Below the pieces are notes generated by a model. It saw nothing but the letters and a program-made list of their open reading frames with translations. It searched no databases and was not told the DNA's origin. DNA of 64,000 bases from Sphingomonas pseudosanguinis (lineage in GTDB: Bacteria; Pseudomonadota; Alphaproteobacteria; Sphingomonadales; Sphingomonadaceae), in contig NZ_JACIDH010000005.1 in assembly GCF_014196255.1 (NCBI RefSeq), positions 118,471 through 182,470 on the forward strand, written 5' to 3'. This document shows positions 27,214 through 36,383 of the stretch, piece after piece. Both the position numbers and the translations under genes were made by a program. Each line of letters opens with the position of its first letter. Position 1 is the stretch's first letter.

Positions 27214-28700
27214 AACTTCCCCTGATCGGCTGCGCGATCGGCGCGCTCGTCATCGCCACGCCCGCATTGGCGCAGACGCCAAGCCAGGACGATCTGGCCG
27301 CGCTGGTCCGTGCGCAGGCTGCCGAGATCGCCGCGCTCAAGGCCCGGCTCGACCGGCTGGAGGGCACGGCCGCCACCGCACCGGCGACAATCGCCGCCAC
27401 GCCACAGACGACCCCGGCGACACCCGCCCCCGAACGGCTGGCGCAGGTCACCCCGCCGCCTGTCATCACCCAGCCCTTCGCGCCGCAGCTGGTGCCCCCC
27501 GGCCCCGCCGAGCGCGACATCACCCGCGCCCGCAGCGCCGAGGCCTCCGGTGTCACCACCGAATGGGGGGCGGGCCTGCCCGTCTTCCACTCGGCGGACG
27601 GCATCTACACCTTCAAGCCGCGCGGCCGCATCCTGACCGATGTCAGCTCGACCATGGGATCGCGCTATAACGGGCGCAACACCACCACCACCGGCATGCG
27701 CGCGCTGCGCCTGGGTCTGGAAGGCGGCGTCGGCAACCACTTCTTCTACCAGTTCGAATCCGACTTCTCGGAGAACGAGGTCGATATCGTCACCGCCTTC
27801 ATCGGGTGGCGCAACCGGATCGGCAAGGGCATCGACTATGACGTGCGCGCCGGCCATCTGTTCAACGATCGCGGCTTCGAAGGCTCGACCGGCTCGGACT
27901 CGACGCCGTTCCTGGAGCGCACCGTCGTCTCCACCGCGATCCTGCCCCAGCGTGGCTTCTACGGCATCGGCATCATGCCGCGGCTGTTCTGGAAGACGGG
28001 CCATGCCTCGCTGACCGTCACCGGCGACCGGGTCGATGGCAATCAGGGCGGCAATGACAGCCGCACCTTGCTGGCCCGCGCGCATTGGAACCCGATCAAG
28101 GATGACCGCCGCGTCCTCCATGTCGGCCTGTGGGGCTTTGACGAAGGGCTGTCGGCGACCGCCGGGACGCTCACCCGCAACACCGTGATCGGCGGCCGCT
28201 TCAACGGCGCGCTTCGCGTCTCCACCGGTGCGCTGCTGGGCGGGACCGGCACCACCGGTTACGGCGCGGAGCTGGGCGGCTATGTCGGTCCGGTCTGGGT
28301 CATGGGCGAGGCGGGCGAGCGCCATGCACGCCTCGACGGCAGCCGGCCCGATTTCGTCAGCAAGGCCTGGAGCCTGTCAGGCGGCTGGTTCCTCACTGGC
28401 GACCTGCCCCCCTACAACCCCCGCCTCGGCAGCTTCGGCCAGCCGCGCGTGCTGAAGCCGATCTTCGACGGCGGCCCCGGCGCGATCGAGCTGACCGCGC
28501 GCTACGAGAATCTCGACTATTCCAGCCTGTTGACCGGCGGACGCGGCTGGGCCGCGACGGTGGGCGCCAACTGGTATCTCAACAGCTTCACCCGCATCCA
28601 GATCAACGCCATCCACTGGGACACCGACAACCGCGCCGGCGCCTATATCGGCCCCGACAATGGCGAGACGGTCAGCGCGCGCGTCGCCGTCACCTTCTGA
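27210..28700 (+). CDS. OprO/OprP-type porin
   Basis: 496 aa. There is a signal peptide ending TPALAQ, then a coiled-coil segment (AALVRAQAAEIAALKARLDRL) as in trimeric OprP-type porins, a Pro/Ala linker, and a 16-strand barrel finishing with VSARVAVTF and terminal Phe. The family passes phosphate, pyrophosphate or other anions. Here the neighbours suggest carboxylates. Translation is coupled to the solute-binding protein through a 4-bp overlap. The role in citrate entry is inferred. Confidence 0.88.
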   Translation: MKLPLIGCAIGALVIATPALAQTPSQDDLAALVRAQAAEIAALKARLDRLEGTAATAPATIAATPQTTPATPAPERLAQVTPPPVITQPFAPQLVPPGPAERDITRARSAEASGVTTEWGAGLPVFHSADGIYTFKPRGRILTDVSSTMGSRYNGRNTTTTGMRALRLGLEGGVGNHFFYQFESDFSENEVDIVTAFIGWRNRIGKGIDYDVRAGHLFNDRGFEGSTGSDSTPFLERTVVSTAILPQRGFYGIGIMPRLFWKTGHASLTVTGDRVDGNQGGNDSRTLLARAHWNPIKDDRRVLHVGLWGFDEGLSATAGTLTRNTVIGGRFNGALRVSTGALLGGTGTTGYGAELGGYVGPVWVMGEAGERHARLDGSRPDFVSKAWSLSGGWFLTGDLPPYNPRLGSFGQPRVLKPIFDGGPGAIELTARYENLDYSSLLTGGRGWAATVGANWYLNSFTRIQINAIHWDTDNRAGAYIGPDNGETVSARVAVTF

Positions 28701-28743
28701 TCCGCCTTCCTCTCTTCATCCCTTTTACGGGAGCTCGCCTGTA

Positions 28744-30045
28744 ATGGACCTCGCCCTGCTCGGCTTCCTGATGGTCGCCACCTTCATGACGCTGATCATG
28801 ACGAAGCGGATGACCCCGCTCGTCGCGCTGATCGTCGTGCCCACTGCCTTCGCGCTCCTCGCCGGTTTCGCCAGCGGCGTGGGCGACATGATGATCGACG
28901 GTATCAAGAACCTCGCCCCCACCGGCGTCATGCTGCTGTTCGCGATCCTGTTCTTCTCGATCATGACCGATACCGGCCTGTTCGACCCGCTGGTCAACCG
29001 GCTGCTGCGCGTGGTGCATGGCGACCCGATGCTGATCCTGATCGGCACGGTCGTGCTGTGCGCGCTGGTCAGCCTGGATGGTGACGGGTCGACGACCTAC
29101 ATCATCACCATCGCCGCGCTCCTGCCGCTCTACAAGCGCTACGACATGAACCGGCTGTACCTGTGCTGCCTGTTGATGACGACCAGCGGCATCATGAACC
29201 TGACCCCTTGGGGCGGCCCGACCGCGCGCGCGGCCAGCGCGCTGAAGCTCGATCCCGCCACGCTGTTCCTGCCGCTGATCCCCGGCATGATCGCAGGGCT
29301 CGCCGCGCTGATCGCGCTGGCCGTCTGGTTCGGCCGCAAGGAGCGCCGCCGCATCGGCCATGTGAAGGCGAACGAGCCGACCGCCTTCACCGGCATGGCG
29401 GTGTCGCAGTTCCCGGAGGCGCGCCGCCCGCATCTGCGCTGGTTCAACGGCGCGCTGACCCTCGCCCTGATCGCCGGCCTCGTCACCGGCATCCTGCCGC
29501 TATCGGCGCTGATGATGCTGGCCTTCGCCATCGCCATGATCGTCAACTATCCGCAGGTCGCCGAGCAGAAGGAGCGCATCTCCGCCCATGCCGGCAACGT
29601 CCTGTCGGTCGTGTCGCTGATCTTCGCCGCCGGCATCTTCACCGGCATCCTGTCGGGCACCGGCATGGTCGAGGCGATGAGCAAGGAAGTGGTCGGCTTC
29701 ATCCCGCCGGTGCTGGGGCCGTATATGGCGCCGATCACCGCCGCGCTCAGCCTGCCCTTCACCTTCTTCATCTCCAACGACGCCTTCTATTTCGGCATGC
29801 TGCCGATCCTGGCGGAGGCCGGCACCCATTATGGCGTGTCGCCGATGGCGATCGCGCGCGCCTCGCTGATGGGTCAGCCGGTCCACCTGCTCAGCCCGCT
29901 GGTGCCGTCGACCTATCTGCTGGTCAGCCTGGCCGGGATCGATCTTGCCGATCACCAGCGCTTCACGCTGGTCCCCGCCGCCGCGATCTGCGCGGTGATG
30001 ACCATTGTCGGCATGGCCGTCCTCGCCTTTCCGCTCGTCGGCTGA
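28744..30045 (+). CDS. CitMHS-family citrate:cation symporter
   Basis: 433 aa, about twelve membrane helices. It carries the CitMHS features SLDGDGSTTYIITIAALLP, MTTSGIMNLTPWGGPTARAAS and the second-half FTFFISNDAFYFGMLPIL with QPVHLLSPLVPSTYLLV. The family moves metal-citrate (Mg or Ca) with protons across the inner membrane. The ATG at 28744 was chosen over an upstream in-frame ATG inside the porin gene. It follows the porin by 43 bp. The TctDE-like system and the porin support tricarboxylate uptake. Confidence 0.9.
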   Translation: MDLALLGFLMVATFMTLIMTKRMTPLVALIVVPTAFALLAGFASGVGDMMIDGIKNLAPTGVMLLFAILFFSIMTDTGLFDPLVNRLLRVVHGDPMLILIGTVVLCALVSLDGDGSTTYIITIAALLPLYKRYDMNRLYLCCLLMTTSGIMNLTPWGGPTARAASALKLDPATLFLPLIPGMIAGLAALIALAVWFGRKERRRIGHVKANEPTAFTGMAVSQFPEARRPHLRWFNGALTLALIAGLVTGILPLSALMMLAFAIAMIVNYPQVAEQKERISAHAGNVLSVVSLIFAAGIFTGILSGTGMVEAMSKEVVGFIPPVLGPYMAPITAALSLPFTFFISNDAFYFGMLPILAEAGTHYGVSPMAIARASLMGQPVHLLSPLVPSTYLLVSLAGIDLADHQRFTLVPAAAICAVMTIVGMAVLAFPLVG

Positions 30046-30061
30046 CCCAGGGAGAACCGCG

Positions 30062-30715
30062 ATGATGCGCCACCCCGTCCCGCTCCTCCTGCTGCCCGCC
30101 ATGGGTTGCGATGGCCAGCTTTGGGCCCGACAGGTCACCGATCTGGTCGACATCGCTCATCCGCAGATGGGCGACCTGACCGTCGACGACAGTCTGGCGG
30201 CGATGGCGGCGCGCGTACTCGCCCACGCCCCGCCGCGCTTCGCCGTCGCCGGGGTCAGCCTGGGCGGCTATGTCGCGCTGGAGATGATCCGGCAGGCGCC
30301 CGACCGGATTACCCGCGTGGCGCTGTTCGGCACCCGCGCCTCGATGCAGATGCGGCCGCGCACCGTGGCGGAGCAGGGGTTGCTGGCGACCGCGCCGCAT
30401 GACGATCCGATGCTGACCCCGATCATCAGCGGCCCGGTCCAGGCCATGGCCGAGCGGGTCGGCACGGCGGTGTTCGAGCGACAGCAGCGCGCACTCCTCG
30501 CCCGCCCCGACATCGCACCCGCCATCGCGGCTGTGACCATGCCCGCGCTAATCGCAGTGGGCGACCGAGACCGCATCTGCCTGCCCGAGGATGCGCGCGC
30601 ACTGGCCGATCGTATCCCGGGCGCGGACTTTCAGCTGATCCCGCGATGCGGCCACCTGGCCCCGATCGAACGACCGGGGGCGGTGACCGCGCTGCTCCGG
30701 GACTGGCTCTCCTGA
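30062..30715 (+). CDS. Alpha/beta hydrolase
   Basis: 217 aa from the first of two adjacent ATGs, with GGGAGAA upstream. The small alpha/beta hydrolase fold has nucleophile Ser66 in GVSLGGY, Asp170 in VGDRDRI and His198 in RCGHLAPIERP. The oxyanion turn is LLPAMGCDGQLW. The substrate is unknown. As the last gene of the solute-binding protein-porin-CitMHS unit, it may cleave an ester of the imported acid, but that is a guess. No signal peptide is seen. Confidence 0.85.
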   Translation: MMRHPVPLLLLPAMGCDGQLWARQVTDLVDIAHPQMGDLTVDDSLAAMAARVLAHAPPRFAVAGVSLGGYVALEMIRQAPDRITRVALFGTRASMQMRPRTVAEQGLLATAPHDDPMLTPIISGPVQAMAERVGTAVFERQQRALLARPDIAPAIAAVTMPALIAVGDRDRICLPEDARALADRIPGADFQLIPRCGHLAPIERPGAVTALLRDWLS

Positions 30716-30749
30716 GCGCGGTCGGGGGCCGATGGACGTCCACCTTGTT

Positions 30750-30887
30750 CCTCCCCTGCAAGGGGAGGTGGCAGGCCGAAAGGCCTGACGGAGGGGTGTC
30801 CCCCTTGGCGAGATCAGCTTCCACGCGCAACCGGTGACACCCCTCCACCATGCTTCGCATGGCCCCCCTCCCCTTATAGGGGAGGAA
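30750..30887. repeat. Family I REP-like double palindrome, copy 4
   Basis: The left arm CCTCCCCTGCAAGGGGAGG with GGCAGGCC-GAAA-GGCCTGAC is complete. The right arm has the inner stem CACCATG-CTTCG-CATGGCC and the end CTCCCCTTATAGGGGAGG. It lies between the hydrolase gene and the convergent small gene at 30916. Confidence 0.9.
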
Positions 30888-30915
30888 TTACGGCGGCTGG
30901 GGCCGAATGCCGACC

Positions 30916-31116
30916 CTAACTCGGATGCGCCTCGGATTTGGCCACGGCGCTGTTGGCTTCGCTGGGAAGGGTCGCAGTGTCCGTCACGCCCTCCCCTTCC
31001 GACAGGCGCATCTGTTCATAGGCGATTTCCAGATCCTGCACGCCCGAGCCGGTCGGCTGGATCGGCAGGTCGGAAAAGGTCTGCGGTTCGGCGGGGCTCA
31101 TGGGGTCGTCGCGCAT
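30916..31116 (-). CDS. Small acidic hypothetical protein
   Basis: 66 aa from the ATG at 31116, with AGGAGAG just upstream. The open frame continues to 31251 without a better start. The sequence (MRDDPMSPAEPQTFSDLPIQ onward) is rich in Glu, Asp, Ser and Pro, has no cysteine, signal or membrane segment, and is probably disordered. It follows the unknown CxxC gene by 59 bp in the same direction and is likely co-transcribed with it. No family is recognised. Confidence 0.5.
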   Translation of the reverse strand: MRDDPMSPAEPQTFSDLPIQPTGSGVQDLEIAYEQMRLSEGEGVTDTATLPSEANSAVAKSEAHPS

Positions 31117-31175
31117 GTCGCTCTCCTGGTTACCCGCCATCAACGCACCGGACGCGCGAATGTCCCCGCAGCCGC

Positions 31176-31562
31176 TTAGCGGGCCAGCGCCAGCATGATC
31201 CGTGTCGAACATAGTGCGCAGTCCAGCGCGGATGCGGTCGCGCGCGGACAATCGACACAGGCGGCGCGCGAGCGGGTTCCGTCGAGCAGTCCGATCAGCA
31301 TGGTCTCATCCGCCGACAGACGCTGGCGGCCGACCCGGAAAGGCCGTCCGAGCGCCGCTTCGCACAGCGTCATCAGGCTGTCGAACACCGGCGCCAATAT
31401 GTCGCATCCCATGGGCGCGAGCATCGCGTGCAATCTCTGTTGCACCGGTCCATGCTCGTCGCGCGCCGTACGCCAGGTGCGCATGACGGCGCTGATCAGA
31501 TCGCCCGTCGCACGCGCGCCTACCCCGGAGTCGGGCGGCTTTAGCCTTGTATCTGCAGCCAT
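31176..31562 (-). CDS. Hypothetical cysteine-pair protein behind a Fur-box-like site
   Basis: 128 aa, helical, no signal peptide. The C-terminal third has four cysteines in two CxxC pairs, CVDC and, ten residues on, CALC, which could bind a metal or an Fe-S cluster. A single cysteine is in GCDILAP, and the segment DSLMTLCEAALGRPFRVGRQ is the most conserved-looking part. GGAAGG lies 8 bases before the ATG. A 19-bp site close to the Fur consensus is 30 bp upstream, so iron control is likely. I do not know a function; a small iron-response protein is a guess. Confidence 0.65.
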   Translation of the reverse strand: MAADTRLKPPDSGVGARATGDLISAVMRTWRTARDEHGPVQQRLHAMLAPMGCDILAPVFDSLMTLCEAALGRPFRVGRQRLSADETMLIGLLDGTRSRAACVDCPRATASALDCALCSTRIMLALAR

Positions 31563-31591
31563 TTCCTGAACCTTCCGACCAACTTTATATT

Positions 31592-31610
31592 GCTAGTAAT
31601 TATCATTATC
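31592..31610 (-). promoter_or_regulatory. Fur-box-like operator
   Basis: Read on the minus strand, GATAATGATAATTACTAGC matches the classical 19-bp Fur box at 16 positions, with two perfect GATAAT hexamers. It is in an AT-rich pocket 30 bp before the start of the CxxC protein gene and 167 bp before the DHA2 transporter, and could act on both. Confidence 0.6.
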
Positions 31611-31776
31611 TCATTTGCCATTCGGTGAAAAGAGGCGCAACGGGGTCAGGCCCAGCGGTCGATCGCCCCGTCGATGCGCACCGTGACGGGTTTCCGGTCG
31701 CCACATTGACGGCCCTGATGATCGCTCGCGCATCCCTTGCGTTGAGGCGGCGGATCGAAAGGAAAAGATAACAGGC

Positions 31777-33282
31777 ATGCGGTGGCGGCGGCGGAATCTG
31801 GCCTCGATGAGTGCCGATGTGAACGATGGTCTGGCACCGGGTGTCGAGGCGGTCACGAGCGGCACGGGTAGCAAGGAGCCGGTCCAGACACGCGGATACC
31901 GGGTCATTGCACTGGTCGTCGCCTCCGCACTATTCATGCAGCAACTGGACGGCACCGTGCTGACCGTCGCGCTCCCCACCATGGCGCGTGACCTGGGCAC
32001 GCCGGCGACGGGTCTCAGCCTGGCACTCACCAGCTATCTGCTGGCGCTCGCGCCGTTCATCCCCGCAAGCGGAACGCTGGCCGACCGGTTCGGATCGCGG
32101 ACCATTTTCTGCTCGGCGATCGGGGTGTTCCTGCTCGGCTCGATCGCCTGTGCGCAATCGGGCTCGCTGGCCATGCTGGTCATCGCGCGCTTCATTCAGG
32201 GCATTGGCGGGGCGATGATGGTCCCCGTCGGCCGCCTCGTCCTGCTGCGCAGCGTCGCCAAGGAGGATATGGTCCAGGCGCTGTCCTGGTTGGTGATGCC
32301 CGCGCTCGCCGGGCCGATCCTGGGGCCGCCATTGGGGGGCTTCATCGTCACCTGGCTCGACTGGCGCTGGATCTTCTATCTCAACATCCCGATCGGCCTG
32401 TTGGGGGTGCTGGGGTCGATCTTCCTGATCCCCGATGTGCGCGGCGACCCCCGGGCGCGGTTTGACATATCGGGCTTCATCCTGTCGGGCGCGTCGCTGG
32501 GTTGCCTGCTCTTCGGGTTCGAGCTGGCGAGCCGGCCGGGCACGGGGCTGGTCGCCATCGGCCTGTTGCTGGTCGGCCTCGTGCTGGGGCTGATCTATAT
32601 CCGTCACGCCCGCCACACGCGCGAGCCGATCCTCGACCCCACGCTGATGCGGGTGCCGACCTTCCGCCTGTCGGTGATCGGCGGGTCGCTGACCCGGATC
32701 ACCCAGGGTGCGCAGCCCTTCCTGCTGCCGCTGATGTTCCAGATCGGCTTCGGCCTGTCGGCGGCCAAGACCGGCACGATCACCATCGCCGGCGCGATCG
32801 GGGCGCTGGCGATGAAGGCGCTGGCGCCGCGCGTGCTGCGTCGCTGGGGGTTTCGCCGCAGCCTGATCGTGTCGGGCCTGGCCAGCAGCGCCGGCTATGC
32901 CACCTGCGCGCTGTTCCGTCCCGACTGGGCGGTGCCGGCGATCATGGCGGTGCTGGTCGTGTCGGGTTTCTTCACCTCGTTCCAGTTCACCGGCTATAAC
33001 GCGATCGCCTATGCCGATATCGACAAGGATCGGATGAGCGCGGCGACGAGCTTCTACGCGACCTTCCAGCAACTGACCCTGTCGCTGGGCATCTGCACCG
33101 CCGCGACCGTGCTGGAACTGGGCAGCTGGGCCAGCGGACGCGGCCAGCCGGCACTGATCGACTTCTCGATCGCCTTTGTCGTGGTCGCGACCATCTCGGC
33201 CTCGGCACTCATCTGGAACCGCCGCTTCGCCCCCGATGCCGGCGAGGCGATGAGCGGCCATCACGCGGTGGAGGAAAAATAG
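31777..33282 (+). CDS. DHA2-family MFS exporter (EmrB/QacA type, 14 helices)
   Basis: 501 aa; an ATG at 31807 is an alternative start (491 aa). It has fourteen membrane helices, with FMQQLDGTVLTVALPTMARDLG (motif D1), GTLADRFGSRTIFCSAIGVF (motif A), RFIQGIGGAMMVPVGRLVLLR (motif B) and PALAGPILGPPLGGFI (antiporter motif C). It exports drugs or metabolites by proton exchange. No periplasmic adaptor gene (EmrA) is present. The Fur-box-like site upstream raises the option of siderophore or metabolite export, but evidence is thin. Confidence 0.88.
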   Translation: MRWRRRNLASMSADVNDGLAPGVEAVTSGTGSKEPVQTRGYRVIALVVASALFMQQLDGTVLTVALPTMARDLGTPATGLSLALTSYLLALAPFIPASGTLADRFGSRTIFCSAIGVFLLGSIACAQSGSLAMLVIARFIQGIGGAMMVPVGRLVLLRSVAKEDMVQALSWLVMPALAGPILGPPLGGFIVTWLDWRWIFYLNIPIGLLGVLGSIFLIPDVRGDPRARFDISGFILSGASLGCLLFGFELASRPGTGLVAIGLLLVGLVLGLIYIRHARHTREPILDPTLMRVPTFRLSVIGGSLTRITQGAQPFLLPLMFQIGFGLSAAKTGTITIAGAIGALAMKALAPRVLRRWGFRRSLIVSGLASSAGYATCALFRPDWAVPAIMAVLVVSGFFTSFQFTGYNAIAYADIDKDRMSAATSFYATFQQLTLSLGICTAATVLELGSWASGRGQPALIDFSIAFVVVATISASALIWNRRFAPDAGEAMSGHHAVEEK

Positions 33283-33291
33283 GCCCTCGCG

Positions 33292-34452
33292 CTACAGGCC
33301 GGGCGGGCGCGTCGCGAGGATGTCGGGTGTGATATGGCTGACATCGGTCGCGCCGGTCAGCGCCATGGCGACCCGCATCTCCGCCTCGACCAGCCGGAGC
33401 AGATGCGCCACCCCCGCCTGCCCGCCGCCCGCCAGCGCATAGACCCAGGCGCGGCCCAGCAGCACGCCTTTCGCCCCCAGCGCCAACAGCCGCACCACGT
33501 CCAGCCCCGATCGCACCCCGCCATCGGCCAGTACGGTCAGCCGGTCGCCCACAGCCTCGGCGATCGGCGGCAGCGCGCGGGCGCTGGACAGCACGCCGTC
33601 CAGCTGACGCCCGCCATGGTTCGAGACGACGATCCCGTCCGCGCCGATCTCGGCGGCGGCGCGCGCATCCTCGGTATCAAGGATACCCTTGATGATCAGC
33701 GGGCCGTCCCAGACGTCGCGGATGAAATCCAGGTCCCGCCAGCTGACGGTCGGATCGAAATTGTTACGCATCCAGGCGAAGAAATCCTCCAGGCCGGTAT
33801 TCTTGCCCAGCACCGGCGCGACATTGCCCAGCTGGTGCGGGCGGCCATGGACGCCCACGTCCCAGGCCCAGCGCGGATGTGTCACGCCCTGCCACATGCG
33901 GCGCAGCGCACCGCTCAGGCCCGGATTGCCCGCCAGCCCCGAATGATAGTCGCGGTAGCGCGATCCAGGCACCGGCATGTCGACGGTGAAGACAAGCGCG
34001 GAGCAGCCCAGCGCCTTCGCCTTGGCCAGCAATTCGCGCATGAAGCCCCGGTCGCGGATCATGTAGAGCTGGAACCAGAAGGGATCGGCGACCGCCGCCG
34101 CCACCTCGTCGAGCGGACAGGCCGAGACGGTGGACAGGCAAAAGGGCACCCCCGCCGCCTCCGCCGCGCGCGCCGCCTGCACCTCGCCGCGCCGCGCGTT
34201 CATGCCCGCCAGCCCGACCGGCGCGAGCGCCACCGGCAAAGCCTGACGGCGGCCGAACAGGGTGGTCGAGACGTCGATGCTCGACACGTCGCGCAGGATT
34301 CGCTGGCGCAGCGCCACCGCCTCCAGATCGGCGATGTTCCGGCGCAGCGTCACCTCGGCATAGGAGCCGCCATCGATATATTCGAACAGGAAGGGCGGCA
34401 GGCGGCGCTTGGCCAGCGTACGATAATCGAGTGCGGAGGCGGCCTTCCTCAT
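33292..34452 (-). CDS. lldD: L-lactate dehydrogenase/alpha-hydroxyacid oxidase (FMN)
   Basis: 386 aa, a TIM-barrel FMN enzyme. It has [17 protein letters not shown] near the N-terminus, [16 protein letters not shown], the FMN site [12 protein letters not shown] and FQLYMIRDR, and the catalytic His and Arg of [38 protein letters not shown] is the phosphate-binding end. It oxidises L-lactate to pyruvate and passes electrons to the quinone pool in LldD. Glycolate or mandelate oxidation cannot be excluded. It is convergent with the exporter gene, with 9 bp between the ends, and has no lldP or lldR beside it. Confidence 0.9.
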   Translation of the reverse strand: MRKAASALDYRTLAKRRLPPFLFEYIDGGSYAEVTLRRNIADLEAVALRQRILRDVSSIDVSTTLFGRRQALPVALAPVGLAGMNARRGEVQAARAAEAAGVPFCLSTVSACPLDEVAAAVADPFWFQLYMIRDRGFMRELLAKAKALGCSALVFTVDMPVPGSRYRDYHSGLAGNPGLSGALRRMWQGVTHPRWAWDVGVHGRPHQLGNVAPVLGKNTGLEDFFAWMRNNFDPTVSWRDLDFIRDVWDGPLIIKGILDTEDARAAAEIGADGIVVSNHGGRQLDGVLSSARALPPIAEAVGDRLTVLADGGVRSGLDVVRLLALGAKGVLLGRAWVYALAGGGQAGVAHLLRLVEAEMRVAMALTGATDVSHITPDILATRPPGL

Positions 34453-34744
34453 GCCCAGACACCCGCCGCGCTGCGGGCCGCACCGGCCCCTGTCGTGGTT
34501 CGATCGCGCATCCGACTGTCCTCACCTATCGTCGCTCGCCCGCGACATCCCCTTCCCTACACGCCGATCCATGGCCGTCGTCAATGGCGGTGCTAGGGCT
34601 GGGCGGGGGGCGGGGCGGGGCGGGCCCCTTGCGCCAGGCCGTGCGACAATGCGATAGCGGTGCCGGGTGTCCACGGGAACGGTGGGCAGGTTCGTGCGCT
34701 GGTCGGGCCGCCAGCGATATCCGATCTTGCGGAAGCCCTTTGTC
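34453..34744. other. Divergent intergenic region lldD-nhaA
   Basis: Very GC-rich, including a run of GGGGC units near 34605-34624. It must contain both promoters. No clear operator or hairpin was found. A GTG at 34667 is in frame with nhaA but gives an N-terminus longer than the family. Confidence 0.4.
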
Positions 34745-35926
34745 ATGCCCGTCCTGTCCCCGCGCCCCGTCAGCGCCATTCGCCGCTTCCTGAACGGCCA
34801 GAGTTCGTCGGGCATCGTCCTGATGGCCGCCGCCGCGATCGCGCTGCTGATCGCCAATTCGCCGCTGCGCCACGCCTATGAGCATCTGCTGCATGCGGGC
34901 ATCGGCCCCTTCTCGGTCGGCCACATGATCAATGACGGGCTGATGGCGATCTTCTTCCTGCTCGTCGGACTGGAGATCAAGCGCGAGATGCTGGACGGAC
35001 AATTGTCCAGCTGGCCCCGGCGCATCCTGCCCGGCATCGCGGCGCTGGGCGGGATGCTGTTCCCGGCGATCATCTACCTCGCCTTCAATCATCATGGCGT
35101 GACGGAGGGATGGGCGATCCCCACCGCGACCGACATCGCCTTCGCGCTGGCGGTGATCACGCTGGTCGGCGACCGAGTGCCCGCCTCGCTGCGTGTCTTT
35201 CTGGCGGCGCTGGCGATCATCGACGATCTCGGCGCGGTCGTGATCATCGCGCTATTCTATACCAGCGGCGTCTCGGTCATCGATCTGGCGGGTGCGGCGC
35301 TCACGCTCGCCGTGCTGATCGGCTTCAACCGCTTCAAGGTCAGGGCCCTGGCGCCCTATCTTTTGGTGGGGGTCATTCTGTGGCTGTTCGTGTGGCGGTC
35401 GGGCATCCATGCGACGATCGCCGGCGTGCTGCTGGCGCTGACCATCCCGATGCGGCGCACGCCGGCGCGGTCCGATCACGACCATCGCGACAGTCCGCTT
35501 CACCGGCTGGAGCACCGGTTGCACGCGCCCGTCGGCTTTCTGATCCTGCCCCTGTTCGGGCTGGCCAATGCCGGGGTGCCCGTGCTGGGCCTGCCCGCCG
35601 GTGCGCTGCTGTCGCCGGTGACGCTCGGCGTCGGGCTGGGCTTGCTGGCCGGCAAGGTCGCCGGCGTGTTCGGGATGACCAGCCTGGCCGTGCGCCTGGG
35701 CCTCGCCGACCGCCCCGCCCATGCCAGCCAGGGGCAGTTGTTCGGGATGGCGCTGCTCTGCGGGATCGGTTTCACCATGAGCATCTTCATCACGCTGCTG
35801 GCCTTTCCCACCGATCCGCTGCTTCAGGCGGAGGCGAAGATCGGCGTGCTGATGGGATCGATCCTGTCCGGCGTGCTCGGCTATGCCGTGCTGCGGCGCG
35901 CCGGGCGGGAGGGTGAGGCGCGCTAG
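34745..35926 (+). CDS. nhaA: Na+/H+ antiporter NhaA
   Basis: 393 aa from the ATG at 34745, close to the 388 residues of E. coli NhaA. Twelve helices are predicted. The ion-site acids are present: Asp in TATDIAFALAVITL and the Asp pair in LAIIDDLGAVVIIALFY. GIHATIAGVLLALTIPMR is also conserved. The His-rich stretch DHDHRDSPLHRLEHRLH in the central cytoplasmic loop occupies the usual pH-sensor region. It exports sodium in exchange for two protons. No NhaR gene is next to it. Confidence 0.95.
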   Translation: MPVLSPRPVSAIRRFLNGQSSSGIVLMAAAAIALLIANSPLRHAYEHLLHAGIGPFSVGHMINDGLMAIFFLLVGLEIKREMLDGQLSSWPRRILPGIAALGGMLFPAIIYLAFNHHGVTEGWAIPTATDIAFALAVITLVGDRVPASLRVFLAALAIIDDLGAVVIIALFYTSGVSVIDLAGAALTLAVLIGFNRFKVRALAPYLLVGVILWLFVWRSGIHATIAGVLLALTIPMRRTPARSDHDHRDSPLHRLEHRLHAPVGFLILPLFGLANAGVPVLGLPAGALLSPVTLGVGLGLLAGKVAGVFGMTSLAVRLGLADRPAHASQGQLFGMALLCGIGFTMSIFITLLAFPTDPLLQAEAKIGVLMGSILSGVLGYAVLRRAGREGEAR

Positions 35927-35979
35927 GCCGGACCGGCTTTGGCTTTGCCATGGCGGCGGCGACGCGGTACGCAACCGAC

Positions 35980-36339
35980 ATGATACGGCTCGGCTGGCTT
36001 GCCCTGGGATGCCTGTTCGTCGGGCTCGGCATGGTCGGGGCCGTCCTGCCGCTGATGCCGACGACGATCTTCCTGATCCTGGCGGCCGGGTGCTTCGCCC
36101 GCTCCTCGCCCCGGCTGGAGGCGTGGTTGCTGAACCATCCGCGCTTCGGCCCCACCTTACGCGACTGGCGGGAGCGTGGTGCGATCGGTCCCCGGGCCAA
36201 GGCGATGGCCTGTGGAGGCATGGGCCTGGGCTATGGGCTGTTCCTGCTCGGCGCGCGGCCGGGACCGGGGCTCGCCCTGCTGGTGGCGACGGTGATGGGC
36301 GGCTGTGCGGCCTTCGTCCTGTCGCGACCCGGCCACTGA
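35980..36339 (+). CDS. DUF454 (YbaN-like) inner-membrane protein
   Basis: 119 aa from the ATG at 35980; an ATG at 35950 would add ten residues. Family motif: GWLALGCLFVGLGMVGAVLP, then LMPTTIFLILAAGCFARSSPRLEAWLLNHPRFGPTLRDW. Three to four short membrane helices are predicted. The function is unknown across the family. It starts about 50 bp after nhaA on the same strand and may be co-transcribed with it. Confidence 0.85.
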   Translation: MIRLGWLALGCLFVGLGMVGAVLPLMPTTIFLILAAGCFARSSPRLEAWLLNHPRFGPTLRDWRERGAIGPRAKAMACGGMGLGYGLFLLGARPGPGLALLVATVMGGCAAFVLSRPGH

Positions 36340-36353
36340 CGGTTGCGCTTCGG

Positions 36354-36383
36354 ATATACGGACCATATACGCTCCGTATATGG
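36354..36383. promoter_or_regulatory. Overlapping inverted repeats at the ParD-like gene start
   Basis: A perfect 9-bp repeat, ATATACGGA (36354-36362) and TCCGTATAT (36373-36381), encloses a second one, CCATATAC (36363-36370) and GTATATGG (36376-36383). The right half covers the ATG at 36380. There are thus two direct ATATAC half-sites and one inverted one. This suits an operator for a ribbon-helix-helix autorepressor, or a hairpin that hides the start codon. Confidence 0.6.

Noticed and set aside
34667..34744. GTG at 34667 as the nhaA start
   Set aside because: It adds 26 residues absent from the family; the ATG at 34745 gives the normal N-terminus and length.
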